Assembly (NCBI GenBank): GCA_027575805.1
Contig: JANBPU010000016.1
Coordinates: 62,001 to 126,000, forward strand
Source: Mycoemilia scoparia
Taxonomy: Eukaryota; Kickxellomycota; Kickxellomycetes; Kickxellales; Kickxellaceae
DNA: 64,000 bases
Direction: 5' to 3'
Position 1 is the stretch's first letter; every line of letters starts with the position of its first letter. The position numbers and the translations under genes are program-made. Under the pieces are notes generated by a model that was given only the letters and a program-made list of their open reading frames with translations, had not been told where the DNA came from and did no database searches. This document shows, in pieces, positions 9,756 to 20,538 of this stretch.

Positions 9756-11428
9756 ATGGTCATTAATCCTCGTGTGTTCTTGGATATAGAAATCAATGGC
9801 GAACAAGGTAACCAGATGTGTCTAGCTAATGTTGAAATACCCTAATACTATGATTATAAAAGCAAAGTGACTAATATGTTGTGCATGCTCTTTTTGTGAG
9901 GCTAGTCGGAAGAATTATAATAGAATTATTCAAAGATAAAGTCCCAAAAACAGCAGAGAACTTTAGACTTTTGTGTACAGGTACATTACAAACTCATTTA
10001 ATATATATATATATATATGGTGGTGATTGCTGAAAGCCCGTTTAACAAATATGCATTGGATTATCTAGGAGAGTGTGGAGTTAGTAAAATCAGCGATGTC
10101 CTGTTACACTATAAATCCACAATATTTCATAGGTAAGAACATACGCTTTAATGGTACGTGGATCGGGTTGGACTTGTGGATTTAATATACCAAAGTAATG
10201 ATTTGCTTGTTGCTTTTGTAGAGTTATCGATGGATTTGCGGTGTTTGGAGGAGGTGAGTCAAGCTATTAAAATCATTCATATACAAATCAAGTGCTTTGA
10301 AACTCAAACAAATCTAAACACACATTTTAATATAAATGCAATTTAGACTTTGTAAAGAGAAATGGATCGGGTAGTGAAAGTATTTATGGAGGTTATTTTG
10401 ATGACGAAAATTTCAAGTGTAAACATGATGATGAGTTCTTGCTCTCAATGGCTCAGAAAAAGCCCAACACCAACGGCTCCCAATTTTTCATAACCACTCG
10501 ACCAGCACCACATCTGGACAACAAGAATGTCGTATTCGGACGAGTTGTGAGAGGAAAAGATATAGTCAAAACTATGGAAAAGGTGCCTGTGGATGAAAAG
10601 GATCGCCCAGTTGGAATTGTCAAGATTTCAAACTGCGGGGAGCTAGTTCTTAAAACTCAACCAAAAAAGACAGCCCAGGCGAGCGATCTTAAAACCCACG
10701 AAAAACATAAATCCTCTGAAGGAAGGAAAGGTCAAGATAGTGGATCGGGTGAATCGACTTCGGATGCATCTTCTTATTCATCCTCATCATCAACAACATC
10801 AGCAAGCGAAAGTGAGAGTGACATCAGTTCGCATTCACCTCAACGCCAAAGCCATTCCAGTCGTCGCCACAGAGGTCGTAGTAAGAGAAGCCGGGGCAGG
10901 TCTTTGTCAACTGACTATACCAGTTCAGGTTCTTCCTCACATTCTTCAAGTGATAGCGATAGCGGATCTGGCATGACTTCAGCATCCAAGTCTGTATCCC
11001 CTAAACGACCATCCAGAAGGAAAGGGCGAAGCAGACATCGCTCCTCTAGGAGATCACCATCAGTATCCTCATCTTCATCGGAGCCACATAGTAGTTCGAG
11101 TTACTCTACATCCAGCTCCAGATCTAGATCTCCCAGAAGGAGGAGAGAATCCAAGCCATCAACAAGAGCACCACGATCTCGCTGGGAAGATGATAGGTTT
11201 GTCAGATCAGAAAAATACTCTCGTCGAAGAGGCAATAGGTATGACAGAAGGGAATTCAGATATGGTAGACGCGATGCCTCAGACTCCTACAGACCAAAGT
11301 ATGTAGATAGGTATGCTCGAGATGACCCAAATAGAGGAGATAAAGAGACAAACCAAAGCAGTAGTGGTATAATTTACAAAGGACGAGGCCGCATGGTAAG
11401 AATCATAAAAAATAATGTAGTGATTTAG
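9756..11428 (+). CDS. RS-domain cyclophilin (PPIG/NKTR-like) with altered active site
   Basis: Five exons: 9756-9807, 9906-9980, 10069-10132, 10222-10253, 10347-11428; 434 residues. Residues ~5-185 are a cyclophilin fold with the divergent-loop motif GECGVSKIS and [11 protein letters not shown]. The C-terminal ~230 residues are rich in Ser/Arg and Ser/Asp stretches (e.g. [11 protein letters not shown]), like nuclear RS cyclophilins that associate with splicing factors and the RNA polymerase II tail. By alignment with human CypA, Arg55 and Phe60 are kept (FHRVIDGF), but Met61 is Ala, Gln63 is Phe, Trp121 is His and His126 is Asn. Trp-to-His is common in this subgroup; loss of Gln63 and His126 is not, and suggests weak or absent isomerase activity. 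Binding to proline-containing targets may remain. That functional statement is inference. Confidence 0.9.
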
Positions 11429-12432
11429 CGACTGTCTATGCTATGAATGGATACAACTCACTTTTAGTATCGAGTGATTAATAACTGTGAATTGACGGTA
11501 TTTTTTATTTCATTTTTGTCTTCATAGAAATTCCGTGACTAGTGTGTCTCTAACTCTTCATTTGTTACAAAGAGTCTTTGGAGTCTTGGTTTGTTTATTT
11601 CAAAGACGCCGATACAGCCTCCTTTTATAAATACTTCTTTTTTGGAACTCAGTTTTATATTTTGCCACAGTTGGCGTTATTAACAATACTAGTTTTAACT
11701 TGTTCGGCTTAATAAAACCCTCTCCATACCCACTACTGCAGTATTTTGTAAACCACTGCATGTGAAGGCGGATATTATAAAGACCCTTTGACCTTTTTCT
11801 TGTTCCGATCATAATGACCTTTGAAATCGGAAGTTTTTTTATTTAATCAATGATGAGTGGCACATGAGCTCTTAGGATAGTAATGAGCATTCTGATTCTT
11901 TTTATTTCAGCCAAATATTGGATATGAAAGAATAATTGAAGTGCATGGGCTAGGGCGCGTAGTTGCGACTGTGGGCATTTGTATATATATACACACACAT
12001 ACATAAGTAGTAAATTTCTTTGGAAATATTTTTGTCTTTTTATATGGATCCGAGATCCTACGGTTGGTAAAAAGCATTTCAGTTGACAGTAGTCTGTGCA
12101 ATAAATATATATTTGTACATATTTCCTTGTGTCCAATATCTTTCAAGGCTGAAAAGAAGAATAGCATTACCAAAAGCGAATATACTGGAATGGAACTTAT
12201 CGAAATCAATATGATATTTGATAAAATTCACAATTGTGTTCATCAATAGTTAGTCTGGCAGTAATTTTACTGACAAAACAAGTAACCCACCATATTGTTT
12301 CGACGATTTGCTTCATAACTGGCAATGCATATAAGGCCCTTTCAATGACCACCCAGAAGACAAGTTAAATATCGATTTCGCTCAAATTCCATTACTATAT
12401 TATTAACACTCCTTAAAGATAAATTCATAAAA
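11429..12432. other. Intergenic region, nothing recognised
   Basis: About 1 kb of AT-rich spacer between the cyclophilin 3' end and the acyl-adenylate-family gene. Only short, overlapping frames on both strands with no protein-like sequence are present, plus small TA/CA runs near 11980-12005. I see no repeat shared with the rest of the window. Confidence 0.5.
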
Positions 12433-13530
12433 ATGTCCCTACAAAACTATGTATCCTCCGCTGGTTTTGACATTACAACATTTGTGCTAAACAATGCCAA
12501 CGAACGCAGGTACCATTCTGAGCCAAACGGAATTGTGTGTATAGATGGAGACACTGGAGCAACCATGTCATTTAGGGCCCTTGAAAGTATGGTCGATGGG
12601 GTCGCATTTGGACTGATCGACAGGCTTGGCCTATCCAGAGGAGATGTGGTTGCTATTTGTTCACCAAGCACTCTACAATATCCTGCATTGGCGCTGGCAA
12701 CCCTACGTGCTGGCTGCATAGCAACATTTATAAATTTCAAATCGTCACAAAGTGAACTTCAAGAGCACCTAAAAAACACCAACGCTAAAGCCGTTATAGC
12801 CCACCACAAATTGCTGTACAAGGTATCTCTGGCTGTTAGAGAAGCAGGAATCAATATATCAGCCGGAAGAATAGTTTCTATGAGCCCAATACCAATGACC
12901 CCAGCGAATCCTTGCTTGTTGGACATTCTCAGCACTAAACCCTTGAATCAAGCCACCCAAGAACCCCTATCAATGTCACTTGTTCAAAACTCTACAGCAA
13001 TCGTCAACTACTCACCATCGTTAGACAAAAGCCAAAAGTCAGAAAACGAAGCAATATCGCACGGAACAATAGTGTCAGCCCTATCTAAGGCTTTAGAGAT
13101 GCAAAAAGGCACAAACGAATCCTCTGGGGAGCTCAACAACCAACACATTGTTTTGAACTTTTCTGCTTTGAATCAAATCTCCATACCATCAGCAGATGAG
13201 CCCAAAAGACATGGCTTGATAGAAACCATTCTTTTCGAACTTTGTAGTGGCAAGCAGATCATAATCTCTCAGATGTGTTCATTTGGCAGCGTTCGGGGGT
13301 TAGCTGCACGATACAATATCCATAAACTTTACATTGAAGCTCAAGATGAAGGATCTCCAGAATTTAGTACAAATAAAGTTATTTTGTGCCCTTACAAGTA
13401 TACTCCGTATCTGTCAACAGCAAGCCAGACAAAACTCAGTTCAGCTGGCAGAGATAATAGCACTAACGAACTATCTCAAGAGCCAAAAAGGACACTGATA
13501 TGCACAGACGTGTATCGTTCTAGGCTTTAG
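12433..13530 (+). CDS. Truncated, degenerate ANL-superfamily (acyl-CoA ligase-like) protein
   Basis: This single-exon gene encodes 365 residues. The first ~140 residues resemble the N-terminal part of 4-coumarate:CoA ligase-like enzymes, especially GDVVAICSPSTLQYPALALA, then TLRAGCIATF and LKNTNAKAVIAHH. Later segments can be matched in order to the A4 region (HIVLNFSALNQIS) and the following beta/alpha unit (FELCSGKQIIISQM). At the place of the ATP-binding A3 loop (normally SSGTTGxPKG) the protein reads SPSLDKSQKSENEAISHGT, so the phosphate loop is missing. The A5-A10 motifs and the whole C-terminal domain with the catalytic lysine are absent; family members are usually ~540 residues. The frame is fully open, so this is either a pseudoenzyme under some constraint or a decaying gene with an intact fragment. 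No function is assigned. Confidence 0.75.
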   Translation: MSLQNYVSSAGFDITTFVLNNANERRYHSEPNGIVCIDGDTGATMSFRALESMVDGVAFGLIDRLGLSRGDVVAICSPSTLQYPALALATLRAGCIATFINFKSSQSELQEHLKNTNAKAVIAHHKLLYKVSLAVREAGINISAGRIVSMSPIPMTPANPCLLDILSTKPLNQATQEPLSMSLVQNSTAIVNYSPSLDKSQKSENEAISHGTIVSALSKALEMQKGTNESSGELNNQHIVLNFSALNQISIPSADEPKRHGLIETILFELCSGKQIIISQMCSFGSVRGLAARYNIHKLYIEAQDEGSPEFSTNKVILCPYKYTPYLSTASQTKLSSAGRDNSTNELSQEPKRTLICTDVYRSRL

Positions 13531-14219
13531 TTCCATTTACTTTATTAGCGTTTGATGCATTTTGCTAAGGTTTAAATTTGATACGGACGAAAACCACAGA
13601 GCATTGAGCAAAAGTAGATCCACCAAAAAGCAATTCATTCATTACCTCCTGATATATATGATCCCCAAAACTCCACACCACAGAGATTATTTGAGATTCT
13701 TATACTTTTTCAGCAAAGTGGTTTGATTTAAGCCAACTTGATCTGTCCTTTAAAGCAGGATGAGCACAAGTCTAGATAATGTAAGGGCAGGAAAACCTAG
13801 GAATCGCGAACCAATAAGAGTTGTTCAAACCAGAACGTGAGGATATATAAAGTTTGGGTAAAAAGCCTATGATTTGTAGGCATTTTTGCTCTCCAGACAT
13901 GCCAGCCCACACTCAAAAAACATGGTACATACGTATACATCCAGCACATTACAACGCCATTACAGCCACTAAAATTTTGCTTCGAGACCTATAAATTTCT
14001 TCAATGGATGGCCACCAGACCTTTTCTCTTTTGGTTATCTCTTCGAGACAATAGCCCACTTTTATATTCATTTTTCTGGTTTTTCCGTCTGACGTACTGT
14101 GCCAGCAGTCTTGTTTCCAGAGCAAGATTATATAGAATAACACCACAACCCTATTGCTAGTTGTTTCTTTAACGCGTGTGTGTGTGCATACATTTTGTTG
14201 ATTCATATAAAAAATTAAA
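13531..14219. other. Intergenic region upstream of HPT1
   Basis: The spacer contains a CCAAT/TATA pair (13811-13852, listed separately). Otherwise it is AT-rich with a short GT repeat at 14173-14187. I see no gene. Confidence 0.5.
13811..13852 (+). promoter_or_regulatory. CCAAT box and TATA box, probable HPT1 promoter
   Basis: CCAAT at 13811-13815 lies 28 bp before TATATAAAG at 13844-13852. The pair points rightward, and the next rightward gene is HPT1, whose ATG is ~368 bp downstream, implying a long 5' UTR. This assignment is inference. Confidence 0.45.
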
Positions 14220-15089
14220 ATGAGCAAACTTCATATCAGGTATGTTTCTTCTAAAGTGCTACTTTTAATGATACATTAAAATAAACAAGCCCTTCTCTTC
14301 CACACACACACACACACGCTCTCTCTCTCCCTTTCTTGCCCCACCTTTATCTTCATTTACATGGCAGCTTGTTTATTACACAGATATAAATCAACATCTA
14401 CTTTGGCTTGATTCCAACAACTGATTGTATAAAATAATGTAAATGTGTTTTTAAACTCTTGTTTTTATAATAGCTACAACCAGATCCACAAGCTTATATC
14501 GGCCACCGTCGACAAGTACCAATTTGTCGAAAATTTCAAGCCTGATCTAATCGTTGCTATCGGCGGCGGCGGTTTTATCCCAGCTCGTATTCTTCGTACC
14601 TTCCTGAAGAGCGCTTCTGATCGCAAAAACATCCCCATCCAAGCCATTGGCCTCAACCTATACGAGGAGCTTCCAACCCACCAGGACAGTGATGAAGAGG
14701 GTGTCCCAGAGAAGCCTGGCCAGGTTGTCCAAAAGACTCAGTGGCTGAACTTTGGCGGGTCGGACAGTTTGGTTTCCCTTTTGGGAAGACGGATACTTAT
14801 CGTTGATGAGGTCGATGATACCAGAAAGACCTTGGCTTACGCTGTTGACGAGCTTAGAAAGGATATCATCAAGCAGGAAGAGCTCAGAGGTATGAAGCCT
14901 GGTGAATCAAACACTCAGATCGGCATCTTTGTTATCCACAACAAGAACAAGGAGAAGCTTGGCGTCTTGCCTGAAGATGTTATGGCCCACTACTACCCTG
15001 CTGCCAACATGGATGATGTCTGGCTTGTTTATCCATGGGATGCTATTGACATTGATACTCACACCGAAAAGGCCGAAAATAAACAGTAA
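14220..15089 (+). CDS. HPT1: Hypoxanthine-guanine phosphoribosyltransferase, yeast Hpt1 type
   Basis: Two exons, 14220-14239 and 14474-15089, join in phase to give 211 residues beginning MSKLHISYNQIHKL. The protein shows the yeast-type signature IAIGGGGFIPARILRTFLK-like (here VAIGGGGFIPARILRTFLK) and the PRPP-binding loop ILIVDEVDDTRKTL, with the two acidic residues followed by DDT. The C-terminal VYPWDAIDI also matches Hpt1. The enzyme salvages hypoxanthine and guanine to IMP and GMP with PRPP in the cytosol. The 20-bp first coding exon would be missed by a simple frame scan; the open frame begins without an ATG until it is joined. Codons are richer in C-ending forms than in neighbouring genes, suggesting strong expression. 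Bacterial-type HPRT is excluded by the sequence pattern. Confidence 0.94.
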
Positions 15090-15422
15090 TTCAGCGCCAC
15101 AATTGATCATCCCTGTGGTCGGGTCATCTCTCTCTCTCCCCCCCCCCCACTTTTATTACAAAAATTTCAACGGAACAGAGTTGTTACTCCGAGTTATTAT
15201 TCTTTTTTTATAGAAAATCGTACATCACTGTTTTCATTACTTCTAAAAAATAAACAAAAAACACATGGATTTATACAAAATTAAACATCCTATGGTACAC
15301 ATTTTCCAGCTATTGGGCATAGATTTATTTTATGATAAAACCTGAAACACACCAAGATTAAATATCTATGACTAGGAGGCAGAGACAAACAAAAAAGAAC
15401 GAATAAAAAGCTATCAAATGGT
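15090..15422. other. Convergent 3' region of HPT1 and the DEAH helicase, with a pyrimidine tract
   Basis: This is the shared 3' spacer of two convergent genes. It holds a (TC)n run followed by a run of about ten C at ~15128-15150, and AATAAA-type signals near 15249. No gene was seen. Confidence 0.5.
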
Positions 15423-18400
15423 CTAAATTCCATCTGATACAATAAGATCAGTAACAATCTTTACTACAGGGTGCGTTGAAATGTCAATGCTTGGATCAGC
15501 CAGTCTTCTAGAAAGCAGCTCGTCAAGAAGCTGACGAAGGTAAGTTACCAATACACCAATTCTAGGCCACGAGCGGAAAAATATTGCATTTTTTCCAACC
15601 GATATTGTTTGGTAGTCATGATCAACATGTAATGATGGCCCAAAGAACAAAACAGAATATAAACCAATAACAGTCGCATCCCTTAAATGAACTTTACCAG
15701 TCTGGGCGGATGCTGTGCGAATAAAGTATGTCAAAAACGGCGATTTGAATTGAGTTTCATCAAACACCATGGACTGGGGATGTATAAATACTCTCATGTC
15801 CCTGTATAGTGCATCAAGCCATTTAGACTTGGTTTTAGTGGAATTCAAGTCAATGCTGGTATTGGCTGTTGTCGACTGGGCATCAAAATCAATGCTGAAG
15901 AATCTGACATCCTTGGCTTCATTTTCAAGCTCAACTGTACCATCCATGACCTTCTCATATTTCTGTCTTGGCATTTTTATCTTTGCGATATGCGGAAATA
16001 GACCGGCAAAAATCACTGACTTTAGAAGTTTTGGTGAAGATTTGTTTTTCATGTAATGAGATTTTAGTGAACTGATTGTTGTTGATTCAGGAACTAGGGA
16101 TGCTGTTTTTAGGGCATCAAGAATGGCTGTCATGCCGCGGCGAATTTCGATCAAAACAGTTCGTGACAAAAAGCTGTCCCTTATGAATTGGCTAACTGAA
16201 GGCTTGTTTGCACTCTTTTCTTCTCTAAACGCTTCCCACTCTTCGTATAGCTTCAACTCGGTAAGCAAATCACTCTTGTTGTTGTAATACTTTTTCTTGG
16301 CTGCTCGCATGTCTTGAATGTTATCAGCCGATGCCTTGAATGGAGAGCCTGTAGTCATACATGCTGCAATAGTAATAGTTGGCCAGATACAATCAAACAT
16401 GACACCGTATATTAGCATCTTGGCCAACTTGAGATCAACAGGAATAAGAGCCATAAGATTGCCAAGAGGTGTCAGCGAGCCTTTGTAACTTGTCTGTGCG
16501 CTCATCAACAGAAGTAGCGATTCTGCAGCATTTATAGATTCAATAGAAGGAGGGTCCAAAGCCTTGCTCAAGAAGTCCACACTGTCCGTATAGCCCAATG
16601 CCTTTATCCGCAGACAAATCTGTTCAAGTGGGACACGTAAAATTTCGGGCAATCCATAATCAGGCATTACGTTTTGCATTGTGTCTCTCGAATAAATATG
16701 GTAACAAATACCTGACTTTACACGACCGGCTCTGCCCCTTCTTTGTTTGGCAGCTGCCTTTGAACAGAATGTCGAAGTGAGCTTACAAAGCCTGTTGTTT
16801 GGATCATATCTGTTTTCTTTGACTCTTCCCGTTTCAATTACAAACACAATATCTTCGATAGTAATACTGGTTTCAGCAACATTTGTCGAAACAACAATCT
16901 TTCTTTTTCCTTTGGGTGGGTGAGCAAAGACCAGATTCTGCTCATTTGGAGTCAGTCCAGCATGAAGAGGAAGTATATGACATCCCTTGAGAATCTCTGG
17001 ATCAGAACTTTTGAGGAAGTTTATACAGGCCTGTATCTCTCCTGCACCAGGCATGAATATAAGAACAGCCTGGTCTTTGGGATTTTCCTTGTCTATGGTT
17101 TTTACAACTTCAGCAATTACATTATTGTCGATCTTTGTTGCCGAGGCTTCAGTTCCAAACATGTTGTCCCAGGCTACGAGGGCAACAGCATCTTCTCTGG
17201 TCATTTGCTGTTCGCTCATATATCTATTTACAAGCTTCGAATTCATGTCATTATCCAGGTTGCTGATAGTATTCATAACCTGCTGCTTGAGCTTCTTGTC
17301 AGTAGAAATTAATGCCTTGTACCCAATCTTTGGGACAATCTCATCCATGTAAATATCAGAAACTGGGAATGTACGACCTGGTATAGAGAGCACAGGAACC
17401 TCCGAGCGATCATCATCGTTATTATTGATCTTCTGGGCAAAGTATTCAATAAATGGACCGGTATCAACAGTAGCACTCATAAGAACTATGCGGATATTGG
17501 GGTTCTTGTTACGCTCAAGTATCTCTCTCAACATTATGAGCAAGAGGTCAGAATCAGTAGAGCGCTCGTGAACTTCGTCAACTATGACATGAGATACGCC
17601 TTCTAGATCAGGGTTATCCTGAAGCATTCGAAGCAAAACACCAGTTGTAGAAAATAGCAATCGAGTTTTGCCAGCCTTCTGCCGGCTCTGGCCACGAACA
17701 GCATAGCCTACAAGATCACCAATTCTCTGGGTCCTGTCACTCCTCTCCTCGACCACACGGGAGGCTACGCTGATCGCACTAATTCGGCGAGGCTGCGTGC
17801 ATATTATGTTTGCTTCATGGCCATTGTTTGATGACAAAAAGCTGTCCAAAACGAACTGTGGTACTTGGGTAGTTTTGCCACACCCAGTTGCACCAGAAAT
17901 GATGACACAGCGGTTGTTGGCAATGGCCTGGACGATCTCGTCACGATAGGACCAGGCAGGCAGCTGTTTGCGGCGCTCAAGCATTTGTGTATATTCTTGC
18001 TTGAGCTGAAGCGACATGAAATGATTTGCCAACTCAACGCCAATTCTTGGACTGGCAATTTCTATGAGAAGTTTTTTAGGATCAGGATTTGGACTGGAAT
18101 TTGCCATTGAGCCAGAGCCAGAGCCAGGAGTAGGCAACAATGGTTCATCCAAATAGTTATCGGTATTATCCGGTGCTGAGGACTTGGCTGTATTCTCTCC
18201 TAAAAGACCGCCCATCAATTGCGACAGTGGTGGAGGACAATTGATCAGCTCAACAGCCTTTTCTTGGGTCAGGTTCACAATGTCATACATCATTTGCTCA
18301 CCCAAAAACACTTGTTTGCGGATAGTATCATTGAGTCGGCTCGTGACACTTAGTTGGACATATACTGGCAATGCATCAGCAGTGAAGGTGACCACAGGGT

Positions 18401-19957
18401 GTTCTGAGGGGTATTTTGAGCAACTAGGCAACCAGAATTCAAGCAAAGCATGCAATGGCAGACCAGGACCAAGATCAAGCTTAACTCCAACTATATTGGG
18501 GAAATTGGTTTGAATTACATTATCTTCGCCACAAATTGCCGCGAGAGCCATGAGCTCATCTCCAAGGGTCTGCTTAAGAGAAGCGATATCGCCGTCCAGG
18601 CCACTTTCAAAAGGTGTTTCCAGGTAGCATAGCTTTGAAACCAGTTTTGAAACTATGCGTGCTTCATAGTCAGATATATTCTTTGAAAAGTGGTCCACTG
18701 GGTTTTCGTATTTGGAGCTAATGCTATCGAATTCCTCGGTAAAAAGCGGTGTAGAAATTGAAGTTGAGAATCCAAGCCTGACGATCCTTTTGGCAGCCTT
18801 TTCAATGATCACCTTTTCGGCAGAATTCCGAGAAATGATTGTGATGCCAGGCTTATAGGCCCTGTTTAAAAATCTCTGTGGGAGATCCATTTCTGGGATG
18901 TGGATGCAAAGCCAGTCAATGGCCTTTTCTTTTGAGTCAACGCATTTGAGTGCTTCAGCCACATGGAATGGATTGAAGCCCATAGCGACTATATCTTTTT
19001 TTATGGGGTCAATGCTGCTGTTCTTGGTGCTGCTTGGACTGGAGTTCGTTACCCCGCCATTTGTATCAGATGAAATATGCCATTCTTTCAACCACTTTTT
19101 GACAATCTCTTCAACATTATTACGGAACGACTCGTTCATATGGACCTCTGGGAGCGATTCCCAAGCATTGTAGCTCCTTAGTGGCAAAAGCCTGATGAGG
19201 TTTCCTGACTTCTTGATCTCTGCCCTCTTTTCTTCTTCCTTTTCAATTCTCTCCTTTTTTGCAGTCTTTTTCTTTTCTAGCTCGATTAAAGCTGCAAATG
19301 GATCAGTCTCATATTTCCAGCTCGATCTCTCTCCTTCTTCAGCTTTGATTTTATCCAGACCATCCCAATAATCCCTAAAGTGAGGTGGGATGACGCTTCG
19401 CATGTTCTTACCCGACTGCATGCGATGAAGGGCATATGTTGCTGCGACGTGCCGGGCCTCATTGAGGAATTCGTAGTTCAGCGGAAATTTATCTGTTGCT
19501 ACTGGATGCATTGTGACTTTTTGGACATTGCTGGTCTTTTTACTTTTCTTTGACAGTTCGACTATACAGTATACCCTGTTTGCCTTGTGTCGTGGAATAT
19601 AGTTTGGTCGTTCCCACTTTGATCTCTGACAGTACTCACTTAGAAGAGTCACTGGGGTCTTACCAGTCCACCTAGAAAACAAATCCTTTGGCTGCTGTGG
19701 CTTTTTTTGGGTGTCGTCCTTAGGATCCTTGACCTTGGCATTGTCCCAATACGAAGGCTCAAATTTCTTATTGGACTTTTCTTTGTCTTGACGGGAGTTT
19801 GTTTGGTTGGATGTTTTTCCCTTTTTCCCAGCTAGAAAAGCAATCATTAAACCCAACAGTTGTTACCTTCCGTTAATTCTTACACAGCATATAAATCAAT
19901 CACAGACAATAGTAAATAGCTGGAATACGTACCTCCATGTTTGCCTAATGATCCCAT
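15423..19957 (-). CDS. DEAH-box RNA helicase, DHX57/Ucp12-like, with UBA and RWD domains
   Basis: Two exons read leftward, 19933-19957 (25 bp) and 15423-19831, giving 1477 residues. The first exon supplies MGSLGKHGA and joins GKKGKTS in phase through a GT-AG intron; the long exon alone has no ATG at its beginning. Domain order: basic N-terminus, UBA (about residues 280-320, DIVAMGFNPFHVAEALKCVD), RWD (about 425-540), then the helicase core. The core has motif I GATGCGKTTQ, motif II DEVH, motif III SAT and motif VI QRRGRAGR, followed by the HA2/ratchet and OB-fold regions. This order matches vertebrate DHX57 and S. pombe Ucp12. DHX29 is close but lacks the UBA. Substrate RNA and partners are unknown; a cytoplasmic, ribosome-associated role is only plausible. 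Confidence 0.92.
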
Positions 19958-20538
19958 TATATAAGGTTTGTAACTGACTTTTGTTTTCTGATTGACTTGA
20001 TCACTCTGGCTTGTGATTATAAACACGTTGGGTGTCAATTGTTGTATTTATGGCTGTTTTGGTATATACAGAATGAGCAAACCTATTTGCGATAATTGAA
20101 AAATATAATAGAAATATTCTAATACCAAGTTACAATTGTTATAAAATTAAAGAAACGCCGTTATCTTTGTTACTCACGTCGGCGGGATCCTTGGTGTTTT
20201 GATATAATGGCGGCTTATGGGTAGCGCTGGTGAAAGTCGAGAGATTTTACGAGTTATACAGAAAACTTAAATGGTAGAATCTCCTTTGAAGGTGTACCAG
20301 AAGAGTACCCTGGATAATAGCCAATAGTCTGCCAGGCTCTAGCTAAAATATATGGGCTATGGGCTGATTTGCAGGGTATGTATGAGCACACTTGTCTGTT
20401 TCCTTTTGATGGAGAACTTGCCAAAGGAACAGGCGTAGTCATCAAAAAGAAAGCAAAGAAGTGATAAATCTTATTCTTGAATTGGAATTTCCACTACTTG
20501 AAACAAGTATTAAAAATGAAATAGATTATGCATCCAAA
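19958..20538. other. Intergenic region with a family B element
   Basis: This spacer holds the helicase promoter on its left side and the SKI8 3' end on its right. The family B copy at 20269-20424 takes up a quarter of it. No gene was seen. Confidence 0.55.
20269..20424. mobile_element. Family B small element, copy 2
   Basis: About 155 bp. It contains GAATCTCCTTTGAAGGTGTA, CCTGGATAATAGCCAAT, GGGCTATGGGCTGATTTGCA and CTGTTTCCTTTTGATGGAGA. The first block matches the reverse-strand copies at 24248-24378 and 59636-59798, and the others match the copy in LEU5. The ends are imperfect inverted repeats (AGAATCTCC / GGAGAACTTG). Confidence 0.75.
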
